Assembly: GCA_902601895.1 (NCBI GenBank)
Contig: CACKOU010000007.1
Coordinates: forward strand, 1 to 49,990
Direction: 5' to 3'
Origin: an uncultured Pelagibacteraceae bacterium
GTDB lineage: Bacteria > Pseudomonadota > Alphaproteobacteria > Pelagibacterales > Pelagibacteraceae
DNA: 49,990 bases
This document shows positions 33,257-42,133 of the stretch, one piece after another. The position numbers and the translations under genes are program-made. The notes beneath the pieces are model-generated. The model saw nothing but the letters and a program-made list of their open reading frames with translations. It searched no databases and was not told the DNA's origin. Numbering within the stretch: position 1 is the first letter of the stretch; the number at the start of each line of letters is the position of its first letter.

Positions 33257-34157
33257 TAGCTAACTTCTTCTCTGATTTTGGAACATATACAACTTCAATT
33301 ATACCACCGAGAATTATCAGGATACTTCCTAGGGTTTCTCTCCAACCAAAAGGTTCATTTGTTAAAATACTAGCACTAATAACACCAACAATTATTTCAG
33401 CTAAAAATAAAATAGATGATAACCCGGCTCCTAATTTACTTGGAGCCCAAAAGATTATTACCCCTGTAGGAATAAAATAAAATATCGAAATAAGTAATAA
33501 AAAAGTGGACATTGACATGATAACCTCCACTGATGGAACTGGTCCTAAATAATCTACTAAGAATAACCCAATAGGTATACTGGCTAAACCTCCATAAAAA
33601 AAGAATGTGAATATAATTGGAAAGACGCCATCAGTTTTAATTATTTCCATTCTAATTAAACCAGCACCAAATAGTGCACCTCCAGCAAGGGCCAACCAAT
33701 CCCCTGCATTTTGAGGTAACGGAATTATATTCTCTTGACTGAATACAATCCATAAACCTCCTAGTGCTAAACCTAATGTGATTACCCTCTTCCAACCAAA
33801 TTTCTTTTTTAAAAATATAATTTCAAATATTGTTGTCCAAACAGGTATCATGTAAAACATGATTAATGCTTTAACTACATCAGTAAGAAGAAAGCTAAGA
33901 GCATAACAAACAAATCCACTTCCAACAAAAAAACCAGTGAGAGGAAATTCTAATCCAATAGACTTTCCTTTTACAACTCTCCAAATTGCGACTGGTGATA
34001 ATATTAATATTCCAACTACCATTTGGGATATTGTTCCCCAGCCACCAGTCAAACCTCCATCTTCTAGTATTCTTTGAGGTAACCAATAAATTCCCCATGA
34101 GCCAGCAGCAATAGCTAATGCAAATGAAATTTTAAAATGATGAGGATGTCTAGTCAT
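33246..34157 (-). CDS. DMT-superfamily (EamA) transporter
   Basis: This 303-residue inner-membrane protein has about ten hydrophobic spans arranged as two EamA repeats of five. Recognisable parts are the N-terminal IAAGSWGIYWLPQRIL, the end of repeat 1 (FGWKRVITLGLALGGLWIVF) and the end of repeat 2 (EPFGWRETLGSILIILGGIIEVVY). Family members export amino acids and metabolites or import small solutes; the substrate is not readable. It lies between the amidase (5-bp gap) and the homocysteine methyltransferase (11-bp overlap), so it probably moves a compound of that pathway. Confidence 0.87.
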   Translation of the reverse strand: MTRHPHHFKISFALAIAAGSWGIYWLPQRILEDGGLTGGWGTISQMVVGILILSPVAIWRVVKGKSIGLEFPLTGFFVGSGFVCYALSFLLTDVVKALIMFYMIPVWTTIFEIIFLKKKFGWKRVITLGLALGGLWIVFSQENIIPLPQNAGDWLALAGGALFGAGLIRMEIIKTDGVFPIIFTFFFYGGLASIPIGLFLVDYLGPVPSVEVIMSMSTFLLLISIFYFIPTGVIIFWAPSKLGAGLSSILFLAEIIVGVISASILTNEPFGWRETLGSILIILGGIIEVVYVPKSEKKLANEY

Positions 34158-34162
34158 TATAA

Positions 34163-35572
34163 TTACATTAATTCTGGTTTAAATTTTGAAAAGTTAAAAA
34201 TTTCTTCATAAGATTTAGCAAAGTTAATTACTTTATTATCTTCTTTAATATTTGCTATAATCTGCATTCCCATCGGTAGCCCTTTATTATTAAAACCTAC
34301 TGGAATAGATATAGTTGGCAAACCAAGCAAACTTGATAATGTATAGACTTCCATATATCTATGATAAGTGTCAATTTTATTATTATTGATAAATTCTGGA
34401 TTGTTTAGATTCTTTTCAAATGGAAATAATTGAGCCGAAGGTAATGCTAAAAAATCATAATGATTAAATAGTTTTTGAATTTTATCCACACATTTATTTC
34501 TTATTTCTATTGCTTTTAAAACATCTTTTGTTTCGATGCTTTTCCCTTTTTCATATTCCCAATATGCTTGGGAAGGTAATTCATTTAAATTTTTTAAATT
34601 ATATAACAAAAAATTTTCATATAATGTTTTTGCTCTTAATGTTGTCCAAGAATGCCATAATTCTCCTGAGTTAATTTCAGTTTTTAAATTTTCAACATTT
34701 AAACTATTTGATTGTAATTTTTTTAAAATATTTTCACATAAGTCTATAATTCCATCTTCATACTCATATTGTTCATTTAGATCAATGCACCATCCAATTT
34801 TTAAATCTGAAAGTTTTTTATTATTTATATCTTTAAGATCGAAAGATAATTTATCTTTTACATTCTTCCCTTTTATATAGTTAAATAAAAATTCCATGTC
34901 ATTGGGAGTTCTAGCAAAACATCCGGTTGTAGACATTAAAGGAAAATCTTTTAAATTTTTAATTTCAAATCTATCTTCTGCAATCGCACCAGGTGTTGGT
35001 CTCAATCCATAAATATTGGCAAATGCTGCTGGATTTCTACAGGATCCCATCATGTCTGTACCATCTGCAAAAGGAATTAAATTTGCTGCAACAGCTGCTG
35101 CTGCACCACCAGAAGACCCTCCCGCTGACTTACTATAATCGTAAACATTTGAAGTTGCTCCATAAACTCTGTTAGTAGTGTGACAACCCACAGCAAATTC
35201 AGAGAGATTTGTTTTACCAATTAAAATTGTGTTTTTTCTATAATTATCTACTAATAAAGAGTTCTGTTTTGGGATATTTTTTATTAACTCTTTATATCCA
35301 TAGCATGTTACCTCATTTTTAATATCAAATAGTTCTTTAACAGCAATTGGAAGACCGTAAATATCATCTTTGTCATTATTACTATTAAAATTTTCATCTT
35401 TTAATTTTGCTTCTTCAGTAATTTTCGTTTCATCTATGTGTGAAATAATAGCATTTAATTTTGGATTGAATTTTTTTATTCTATCTAGATAGAAATTTAC
35501 TACCTCTGCTATTTTAATTTCTCTTTTTTTTATTTTTGAAATTATTTGATGGACAGAAAAATTCTCAAGCAC
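34163..35572 (-). CDS. amidase-signature family amidohydrolase
   Basis: This 469-residue member of the amidase-signature family has a complete Ser-Ser-Lys triad: K79 in GLPIAVKELFD, cis-Ser S153 in SAGGSSGGAAAA and the nucleophile S177 in GTDMMGSCRNPAAF. The spacing from cis-Ser to nucleophile (24) is canonical. It hydrolyses an amide to acid plus ammonia or amine, in the cytoplasm. GatA is unlikely because GatB and GatC are absent and the sequence is of the general catabolic type. It is second in a unit of Fe-alcohol dehydrogenase, amidase, DMT transporter and homocysteine methyltransferase. Confidence 0.86.
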   Translation of the reverse strand: MLENFSVHQIISKIKKREIKIAEVVNFYLDRIKKFNPKLNAIISHIDETKITEEAKLKDENFNSNNDKDDIYGLPIAVKELFDIKNEVTCYGYKELIKNIPKQNSLLVDNYRKNTILIGKTNLSEFAVGCHTTNRVYGATSNVYDYSKSAGGSSGGAAAAVAANLIPFADGTDMMGSCRNPAAFANIYGLRPTPGAIAEDRFEIKNLKDFPLMSTTGCFARTPNDMEFLFNYIKGKNVKDKLSFDLKDINNKKLSDLKIGWCIDLNEQYEYEDGIIDLCENILKKLQSNSLNVENLKTEINSGELWHSWTTLRAKTLYENFLLYNLKNLNELPSQAYWEYEKGKSIETKDVLKAIEIRNKCVDKIQKLFNHYDFLALPSAQLFPFEKNLNNPEFINNNKIDTYHRYMEVYTLSSLLGLPTISIPVGFNNKGLPMGMQIIANIKEDNKVINFAKSYEEIFNFSKFKPELM

Positions 35573-35582
35573 TTAATTAAAC

Positions 35583-36773
35583 CTATCTTGCTTGTCTAAT
35601 GCTCTCTAAAACTAAAATTTTGACCTCATCTAATGATGCCTTTTTAGGATTTTGTCCATAAGCTTGGTCTAACATTGATTTCTTTGCTATTCTCTCTTGG
35701 CAATCTTCTGGTACTCCCAATTCGTTTAATCCTTTAGGGATTTTTAATCTATCAAGAATTATATTTAAGTTGTCTTGAAAACTTTCAATTGAATGGTTTT
35801 CAAACTGCATAGCCTCTGACATTCTTTTTACTTTTTCTTCTAATCCAGGTAAATTATATTTCATGACTGCAGGAAGTATAATTGCATTAGTCAATCCATG
35901 ATGAGTATTATATTCAGCACCAACCATGTGCGAAATTGCATGAACTAAACCTAAGCCTTTTAAGAAAGCTATTCCACCCAAATAAGATCCTATGATCATG
36001 CCTCCTCTAGCTAAGAGATTATCAGGTTCTTCGACAGCTGCGTAAAGTGATTTTGAAATTAAATTCAAACTTTCTAATGCAGATCCGTCACAAAGTGGAT
36101 GAAACATTGGAACACTATAACCTTCAATTGCATGTATCATTGCATCTATACCGGTCCAGGCAGTAAGATTTGCTGGTAATTTTAAAGTTAACTCTGGATC
36201 TACTAAAGCTAAACATGGTCGGGCATCTGGATGCCATAAACAAAACTTCATTCCTTTTTCAAGATGAGTGACCATGGCGGTAACTTCTGTTTCAGCGCCA
36301 GTTCCTGCTGTAGTTGGAATAGTAATTATTTTTGGAAAAGGATTTTCCATAGTTAATTTTGGCGGCTCTTTTTCAAATTCAAAATCCCATAACGGTACAC
36401 CGCTATCAACTGTAAGAGAAATTGCTTTTCCTCCATCCATTGCACTTCCACCGCCTATTGCAATTATTGCATCATGATTACCTTCACGAAATTTTTTACA
36501 TCCAGAATCTATTTCATCATCTCTAGGGTTTGGTGATATATTTGAATAAATATCTGATTTGATTTTTGAATCATTAAGTAAATTTTGTAAGTCACTTATA
36601 AATGGTAAATTTACACTACCACTATCAGTAACAATTAATGCATTATTTATTTTAAAATTTTTGCAAAACTTTCCAATTTCTTTAAATCTTCCAGGTCCAT
36701 AAGCTGTAAATGTTGGGAATGTCCAATCCTGATTATTTAATAAAAATTCTTCATTAAGCTTATAATTTTGCAT
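35583..36773 (-). CDS. iron-containing (group III) alcohol dehydrogenase
   Basis: This 396-residue enzyme has the Fe-ADH layout: an NAD-binding N-terminal domain with AIGGGSAMDGGKAIS and TIPTTAGTGAETEVTAM, and a metal-binding C-terminal domain with GIDAMIHAIEGY, GLGLVHAISHMVGAEYNTHHGLTNAI and further His ligands. It interconverts a primary or secondary alcohol and an aldehyde or ketone. It heads a minus-strand unit 38 bp from the divergent DMT transporter at 36812. With the aldehyde dehydrogenases in this window it could serve oxidation of small alcohols; the substrate is not known. Confidence 0.88.
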   Translation of the reverse strand: MQNYKLNEEFLLNNQDWTFPTFTAYGPGRFKEIGKFCKNFKINNALIVTDSGSVNLPFISDLQNLLNDSKIKSDIYSNISPNPRDDEIDSGCKKFREGNHDAIIAIGGGSAMDGGKAISLTVDSGVPLWDFEFEKEPPKLTMENPFPKIITIPTTAGTGAETEVTAMVTHLEKGMKFCLWHPDARPCLALVDPELTLKLPANLTAWTGIDAMIHAIEGYSVPMFHPLCDGSALESLNLISKSLYAAVEEPDNLLARGGMIIGSYLGGIAFLKGLGLVHAISHMVGAEYNTHHGLTNAIILPAVMKYNLPGLEEKVKRMSEAMQFENHSIESFQDNLNIILDRLKIPKGLNELGVPEDCQERIAKKSMLDQAYGQNPKKASLDEVKILVLESIRQAR

Positions 36774-36811
36774 AATATTTTAAAAACTTATACTAATTTC
36801 AATATTATTAA

Positions 36812-37744
36812 ATGAAAATTTCATCTGAAAAAACAGATCTAAAAAAAACATATTTAGCAATTGCTACAATGCTCTTAGCAATTTTGTGTATAGATCTTTA
36901 CATGGTTATTATTAAATTTTTAGGTGATGAATACTCAATAATACAATTAACTTTATTTAGAAATGTAGCAGCAATTATACCTTTGTTATTATTGATCTTA
37001 TTCACAAATGAATTTTCAACAATATTTAAAAACTTAGGAAATAAGTTTTTGATATTGAGTTGCTTGAGAGGAATATGTTTTCTTTCTATGAATGTATTCA
37101 TTTTTATCTCAGTAGTAAATCTGGAATTTGCAACAGCTATGACATTAACCTTCTCATCGCCTTTCTTCATAGTAATACTATCAATAATTTTATTGAGTGA
37201 AAAAATTGGTATTTATAGATGGTCAGCAGTTATAATTGGTTTTGTTGGTGTAGTTATGATAATGAAACCAACAAGTGAAATATTTAGTTTGTACTCAATT
37301 TTTCCAATTCTAACGGCTATAGCATGGGCTTTCACTGTCATAATTTTAAAATTTATTCAAGGCAATCATTCAACTGCAAAAATTCAGTTATACACACTAA
37401 TATTTAATGTCATTGGTGGTTTGCTTTTATTTTTTGTAACTACAGGACATGTTGAAATTAAAAATTTTAAAGATTTTATTTTGATGATAATGACTGGAGT
37501 TTTGGGTGGTACAGCAGCAATATTATTTATTTATTCTTACCGTTTAATTTCAGCAAGTAAAATAGCTTCATTTGAGTATCTTGGTATACCGTCATCTTTT
37601 ATTCTTGGTTGGATTTTCTTTAATGAAGCTCCATGGAGCCAACTATTTCCTGGAGTAATAGTAATTATTTTTGCTGGTATGATTATTATATGGAGAGATA
37701 ATATTAAAAAAAAATCAATAGAAGGTAATAAGCAAATTTATTGA
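36812..37744 (+). CDS. DMT-superfamily (EamA) transporter
   Basis: This 310-residue protein has ten hydrophobic spans in two EamA repeats (end of repeat 1 near IGIYRWSAVIIGFVGVVMIMKP, end of repeat 2 near APWSQLFPGVIVIIFAGMIIIW). It is of the S-adenosylmethionine-transporter/RhtA-like general type, with no substrate motif I can use. It is not closely similar to the DMT protein at 33246-34157. It is transcribed alone, divergent from the Fe-ADH unit, and its 3' end overlaps the convergent proV-like gene by 7 bases. Confidence 0.85.
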   Translation: MKISSEKTDLKKTYLAIATMLLAILCIDLYMVIIKFLGDEYSIIQLTLFRNVAAIIPLLLLILFTNEFSTIFKNLGNKFLILSCLRGICFLSMNVFIFISVVNLEFATAMTLTFSSPFFIVILSIILLSEKIGIYRWSAVIIGFVGVVMIMKPTSEIFSLYSIFPILTAIAWAFTVIILKFIQGNHSTAKIQLYTLIFNVIGGLLLFFVTTGHVEIKNFKDFILMIMTGVLGGTAAILFIYSYRLISASKIASFEYLGIPSSFILGWIFFNEAPWSQLFPGVIVIIFAGMIIIWRDNIKKKSIEGNKQIY

Positions 37745-38784
37745 TTTGATCTCATAGATTTCATGACTATTACTCTATCTATTTCACCTAATAGCTTTCC
37801 ACTTTCATTGCAAACTACTGGATAAGTTTTATCATTATCAATTAGCCTATCTATTAAATTTTCAATTTTAGAATTATCTAAAATATTATCTTTTCCATTC
37901 TCAAATAAATTTTTTGTTTCATTGCAGCACTCTGTTCTCATAACTTTGCCTGCACTTAATACTTTATATTTAGGAACATCTTCGCAAAAATCTTTAACAT
38001 ATTGATCTTTTGGATTAGATACAATTTCTTCAGGTGTACCAACTTGGGAAACTTCTCCATCTTTCATGATTGCAATGTGGTCTCCCATTTTAATTGCCTC
38101 TAAAAAGTCGTGAGTTATAAATACCATAGTTTTTTGAAGTTTCTCTTGGATTTTTAAAAGCTCATCTTGCATTTCTCTTCTAATCAAAGGATCCAAAGCT
38201 GAAAAAGGTTCATCAAAAATTAATATTTCAGGATCTACAGCTAGCGCTCGTGCAAGTCCTACCCTTTGCTGCATACCTCCAGATAATTCTCTTGGATAAT
38301 TATTATGCCAACCATCTAAGCCAACCATTTTTAAAACTTCCATTGACTTTTCTGTTCTTATATCTTTTTTTGTTCCCCTTACTTCTAATCCATAACCAAT
38401 ATTTTCTAGGACTGTTCTATGAGGAAATAAACCAAAATGTTGGAAAACCATGCTCATTTTATTTCTTCTTAATTCTAATAGTTCACTTGCACTCATTTTT
38501 GTAACTTCAACATCATCCATTTTCACTATGCCAGCTGTTGGTTCAATCAATCTCGAAATACATCTCACTAGTGTTGATTTTCCGCTACCAGATAATCCCA
38601 TTACTACGAATGTTTCACCTTTTTGAATTGAGAAACTTACATCTTTTACAGCAACAACATGTCCTGTCTTTTCTTGAACTTCCTTAATACTTAAATTTTT
38701 ATCAAGGTTTTTAATAATTCTTTTTTCGTCTGGTCCAAATAACTTCCATATATTTGTACAAGTGATTTTTTGTTTTACAGCCAT
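37738..38784 (-). CDS. proV: glycine betaine/proline-type ABC transporter ATPase (ProV-like, copy 1)
   Basis: This 348-residue ATPase begins with the ProV-type IWKLFGP...TGHVVAVKDVSF extension. It has Walker A GLSGSGKST, FRRxKMSMVFQHFGLFPHRTV, signature LSGGMQQRVGLARAL, Walker B LIFDEPFSALDPLIRREM and the switch region FITHDFLEA. The C-terminal region (from about 275) is a reduced CBS module ending in a YPVVCNESGKLLGEIDRVIVMKSM block. It should energise the ProW-like permease, which is divergently transcribed 77 bp away. A second ProV-like ATPase lies at 43375-44400, with no second permease in the window. Confidence 0.88.
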   Translation of the reverse strand: MAVKQKITCTNIWKLFGPDEKRIIKNLDKNLSIKEVQEKTGHVVAVKDVSFSIQKGETFVVMGLSGSGKSTLVRCISRLIEPTAGIVKMDDVEVTKMSASELLELRRNKMSMVFQHFGLFPHRTVLENIGYGLEVRGTKKDIRTEKSMEVLKMVGLDGWHNNYPRELSGGMQQRVGLARALAVDPEILIFDEPFSALDPLIRREMQDELLKIQEKLQKTMVFITHDFLEAIKMGDHIAIMKDGEVSQVGTPEEIVSNPKDQYVKDFCEDVPKYKVLSAGKVMRTECCNETKNLFENGKDNILDNSKIENLIDRLIDNDKTYPVVCNESGKLLGEIDRVIVMKSMRSNQ

Positions 38785-38811
38785 TTTTAATAAATAATAT
38801 TACCCCAAAAA

Positions 38812-38840
38812 TAGACAATATTTTACTTTAAATGTAAAAT
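38812..38840 (+). promoter_or_regulatory. proW promoter overlapped by an inverted repeat (candidate operator)
   Basis: TAGACA at 38812-38817 and TAAAAT at 38835-38840 are exactly 17 bp apart, each one mismatch from consensus. An inverted repeat (ATTTTAC at 38820-38826, GTAAAAT at 38834-38840, 7-bp spacer) fills the space between the two and covers the -10 element, where a repressor would block transcription. The ATG of proW is 22 bp further on. Confidence 0.5.
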
Positions 38841-38861
38841 TATTTATTTTAACTTGCGAAC

Positions 38862-40976
38862 ATGGCTACTAGAACTGATTTAATAGATAAATCAAATCAA
38901 TCAAAAAATATAATAACTTATGTAATTATTGGAGTTGTTTTTTTGGTAGCACTCTGGCTATCTACTCAAAGTGAAGGGCCTTCAAAATTTCCCAAAGAAG
39001 TCACAGATAAATTTACATTTACAGCTTGGGTGAATGATGGAGAAGATTATTTAAAAAAAAATTACAGATGGGTCACTAAAATTATAGCAAGCTATATAAA
39101 AGAAACTTACTATTTTTTAGAAGACTTTTTGCTAGAGTCTCCTTGGATTTTAATAGCAGCAATAATTGTTATACCCTGCATAATTGCAGGTGGTTTGCGA
39201 TTGGGAATTTACTCTTCTTTTGTAGTTTATTTTTGGGGAGCAACAGGAATGTGGGAACCATCCTTACAAACAGTGGCATTGATGGGTCTGTCAGTTTTAT
39301 TATGTGTATTTTTTGGATTTATACTTGGTGTCTTGTGTTCACAAAGTAACAGATTTGAAAATTTCATGAAGCCAGTATTGGATACTATGCAAGTAATGCC
39401 AGCATTTGTGTATTTGTTCCCAGCATTATTTTTTTTTGGGATAGGAGGTGCGCCAGCAATATTAGCTACAATGATATATGCAATGCCTCCAATAATAAGA
39501 TTGACAAACACTGGTATAAGACAAGTGCCAGCTCAAACTATTGAATCTGCAACTTCCTTTGGTTCAAGTAAACTTCAATTGTTATTTAAAATTAAAATTC
39601 CATTATCTTTACCAAGTATAATGATGGGTATTAACCAAGTAATAATGATGGCATTAGCGTTAGTGGTTCTTGCATGTTTTATAGGTGCCGAAGGAATTGG
39701 TGGTCAAGTTTGGCAAGCAATAAGAAGATTGGATGTTGGCTGGGCAATGGAAGGTGGGCTATGTATTTTATTTATGGCGATAATGTTTGATAGATTTAGT
39801 TTAGCATTTAGTAAGAATAAAGAAAGACTTCCTTTAGATGTTCAAAGATTTTATTTACTTCCTCAAAGTTGGGAAAAATATCAAATCGCAAAAATTTTAG
39901 AAATGCCGTTAAGTTTCGGAAATAAGTTTTTAAAAATTATATGTCAAAAAGTTACATCTGCTATAGCAGCAGTATTTAGAATCTTAATTTCGGTTTTTAA
40001 TAAATCTACAGCAGAAAACATTGGTGAATTTATAAGTAAAAGATATTATGTAATTCCTTATTTTCTAATTTTATTTCTAATTTCATTTATAGATCATTAC
40101 TTTTTAGAAATTGGAACATTTCCAAAAGAATGGAAATTATCAATAAGACAACCAATTACTAATGCAGTGGAAAGTCTGACTGTAAATCCAGGATTTATTT
40201 CTTTTGCAAAAGGTTTAAGAGCTTTTGTTTATCTAAATTTGTTAAGACCTTTAGATGTTTTTCTAACTCAAATACCTTGGTGGTATACATTAGCAGTGTT
40301 TGCGTCTTTAGGTTATATAACTGTTGGAATAAGATTTGCAATAATTACTGCAGTCCTTCTTCTATTTATTGGTGCATGTGGAATATGGACTCAATCAATG
40401 ATAACTTTATCGTCAGTACTTGTGTCTGTTGTGCTATGTTTTGTTATAGGAGTTCCTCTTGGAATAATTGCATCTTATAATGAAAGATTTAGAAATATTC
40501 AAAACGTTGTGTTAGATGCAATGCAAACACTTCCTTATTTCTGTTATTTAATTCCTGTTCTAATGTTTTTTGGAGGTGGAACAGTTTCAGCTGTTCTTGC
40601 AACTGTAATATATTCAATACCACCAATAATTAGATTAACATCACTAGGTTTAACCCAGGTTTCTGGTACTTACTCTGAGGTATCAAGATCATTTGGTGGA
40701 ACACTTATTCAAACATTAAATAAAGTTAAATTCCCATTAGCTGTTCCAAGTTTAGTTATTGGATTTAATCAGACTGTAATTATGGCTTTTGCTATGCAAA
40801 TAGTTACACCACTTATTGGTGGTAAGGGCTTGGGTTTAGAGGTATTTAATGGTCTAGCAAGGTCCGATACTGGTAGAGGTCTAGCGGCAGGGATTGGAAT
40901 TGTATTGTTAGCTATAATCATCGATAGAATTACACTTGCGTATACAAAGAAACAAAGAGAAGCCTTAGGTTTATAA
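38862..40976 (+). CDS. proW: glycine betaine-type ABC transporter, fused double permease (ProW-ProW)
   Basis: This 704-residue protein contains two complete ProW-like permease domains in tandem, at about residues 90-330 and 440-700, joined by a short linker. The two halves align with each other: VLDTMQVMPAFVYLFPALFFFGIGG versus VLDAMQTLPYFCYLIPVLMFFGGG, and MIYAMPPIIRLTNTG versus VIYSIPPIIRLTSLG. Both keep the EAA-type ATPase-docking loops. A single chain could thus form the whole channel that is a homodimer in E. coli. ProX follows by 91 bp and the ProV-like ATPase is divergent. Likely substrates are glycine betaine and other quaternary amines such as carnitine and gamma-butyrobetaine, given the catabolic genes downstream. 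Confidence 0.88.
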   Translation: MATRTDLIDKSNQSKNIITYVIIGVVFLVALWLSTQSEGPSKFPKEVTDKFTFTAWVNDGEDYLKKNYRWVTKIIASYIKETYYFLEDFLLESPWILIAAIIVIPCIIAGGLRLGIYSSFVVYFWGATGMWEPSLQTVALMGLSVLLCVFFGFILGVLCSQSNRFENFMKPVLDTMQVMPAFVYLFPALFFFGIGGAPAILATMIYAMPPIIRLTNTGIRQVPAQTIESATSFGSSKLQLLFKIKIPLSLPSIMMGINQVIMMALALVVLACFIGAEGIGGQVWQAIRRLDVGWAMEGGLCILFMAIMFDRFSLAFSKNKERLPLDVQRFYLLPQSWEKYQIAKILEMPLSFGNKFLKIICQKVTSAIAAVFRILISVFNKSTAENIGEFISKRYYVIPYFLILFLISFIDHYFLEIGTFPKEWKLSIRQPITNAVESLTVNPGFISFAKGLRAFVYLNLLRPLDVFLTQIPWWYTLAVFASLGYITVGIRFAIITAVLLLFIGACGIWTQSMITLSSVLVSVVLCFVIGVPLGIIASYNERFRNIQNVVLDAMQTLPYFCYLIPVLMFFGGGTVSAVLATVIYSIPPIIRLTSLGLTQVSGTYSEVSRSFGGTLIQTLNKVKFPLAVPSLVIGFNQTVIMAFAMQIVTPLIGGKGLGLEVFNGLARSDTGRGLAAGIGIVLLAIIIDRITLAYTKKQREALGL

Positions 40977-41016
40977 ACCAATAAAATAGTGGTTATTTGC
41001 AAGGTTTACAGACAGT

Positions 41017-41022
41017 TATAAT
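41017..41022 (+). promoter_or_regulatory. possible internal -10 element for proX
   Basis: A perfect TATAAT lies 45 bp before the proX ATG, in the 91-bp gap after proW. No good -35 is at the ideal distance (nearest is TATTTG at 40994-40999). A separate proX promoter would allow binding protein to be made in excess. Confidence 0.3.
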
Positions 41023-41067
41023 TTGTTCTAAAATAGGACTTTAATTAATTAAAATGAGAGGAAATAA

Positions 41068-42078
41068 ATGAAGTTATCAAAGAAAATATCAACACTTATT
41101 CTTTCTGCAGTGTTGCTAATTGGATCTTTCGGTCATGCCAATGCTGCCAAAAGACTTCATGCGGCTATAGCAGATTGGACTGGTGGGATAATTACATGTG
41201 AAGTTGCAGTTGCAATCCTTGAAAGAGAAATGGGATATAAAATTAAGCAAACAGTATTCCCATCTGGAACTGGATTATGGGAAGCTATTGCTGCTGGAGA
41301 ATTAGATTTTGCATGTGAAAGTTGGCCAAGTTATGCTGAAGCTGATTCTGTAATGTTAAAAGAAGACTTAATATACGAAGGTAAAGTCGTTGGAACATAC
41401 AATGGTGATGGAAGTGTAGATCTTTTAGGGACATCTGGAATAATTGGTTTATCTGATTATTGGATACCTAGATATGCAGCAGAGGAGCTTGGTATTAAAA
41501 CTTGGAAAGACTTAAATAAACATAAAGCAAAATTTGCAACTATTGAAAGTGGTAAGAGAGGTAGACTAATTGGATGTCCAGTTGCAGGTTGGAACTGTCA
41601 CGACCAAAAAAGACTTGATCTCTTAGGAATAGACTTCCAAGCTGACGAACTTGGAACAGAAGCTGCTGCTATCGCAGAAGCAAAAGCTGCTTACATGCGA
41701 AAAGAGCCATTCCTACTTTATCTATGGTCTCCACATTGGTTCTTTGGAGAGTTTGATATGGTTGGAGTACAACTACCTGAACATAAAGTTTGTGATCCAG
41801 ATACGTTCACAGAAGCAGGAAACTGGAAAGATTGTGGAACAAAAGGATGGCCAGCAACTGGTTGGGCTAAAGATTACACGATGAACTACGGAAATCCAGC
41901 TACGTTTGCTAGTGCAGAACATGCTGATGCTAAGAAGTTCTTTGAAAAAATGTCTTTACAAAATATTGACCAAGCTAAAATGTTAGTTGAAGTTGATATT
42001 AAGAAAAGAGATGTAAAAGAAGTTGTTAATGAGTGGTTAGACAATAATCCAGATAAATGGAAAAGTTGGCTTCCATAA
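41068..42078 (+). CDS. proX: glycine betaine/quaternary-amine ABC transporter substrate-binding protein (ProX-like)
   Basis: This 336-residue protein has a signal peptide (MKLSKKISTLILSAVLLIGSFGHANA) and the OpuAC/ProX fold. Blocks include IADWTGGIITCEVAVAILE, FPSGTGLWEAIAAGELDFACESWP and a YLWSPHWFFGEFDMVGVQLP segment, rich in the Trp and Tyr residues that build aromatic cages for trimethylammonium groups. Three further Cys (within GCPVAGWNCHD and the KVCDPDTF...KDCG segment) may form disulfides. A strong Shine-Dalgarno (GAGAGGA at 41056-41062) and the terminator at 42101 fit a highly expressed periplasmic protein. The adjacent gamma-butyrobetaine/carnitine genes make a broad quaternary-amine specificity likely. 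Confidence 0.9.
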   Translation: MKLSKKISTLILSAVLLIGSFGHANAAKRLHAAIADWTGGIITCEVAVAILEREMGYKIKQTVFPSGTGLWEAIAAGELDFACESWPSYAEADSVMLKEDLIYEGKVVGTYNGDGSVDLLGTSGIIGLSDYWIPRYAAEELGIKTWKDLNKHKAKFATIESGKRGRLIGCPVAGWNCHDQKRLDLLGIDFQADELGTEAAAIAEAKAAYMRKEPFLLYLWSPHWFFGEFDMVGVQLPEHKVCDPDTFTEAGNWKDCGTKGWPATGWAKDYTMNYGNPATFASAEHADAKKFFEKMSLQNIDQAKMLVEVDIKKRDVKEVVNEWLDNNPDKWKSWLP

Positions 42079-42100
42079 TAACTTTAAAATAAATTAGATA

Positions 42101-42133
42101 AAAAGGGCTTTGATTTTCAAAGCCCTTTTTTTT
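42101..42133 (+). terminator. intrinsic terminator of the proW-proX unit, probably bidirectional
   Basis: A 13-bp perfect stem (42101-42113 with 42117-42129, core AAAGGGCTTTGA/TCAAAGCCCTTT) has a 3-nt loop and is followed by T-rich sequence. It lies 22 bp after the proX stop and touches the stop codon of the convergent dioxygenase gene, so it can serve both. Confidence 0.88.
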
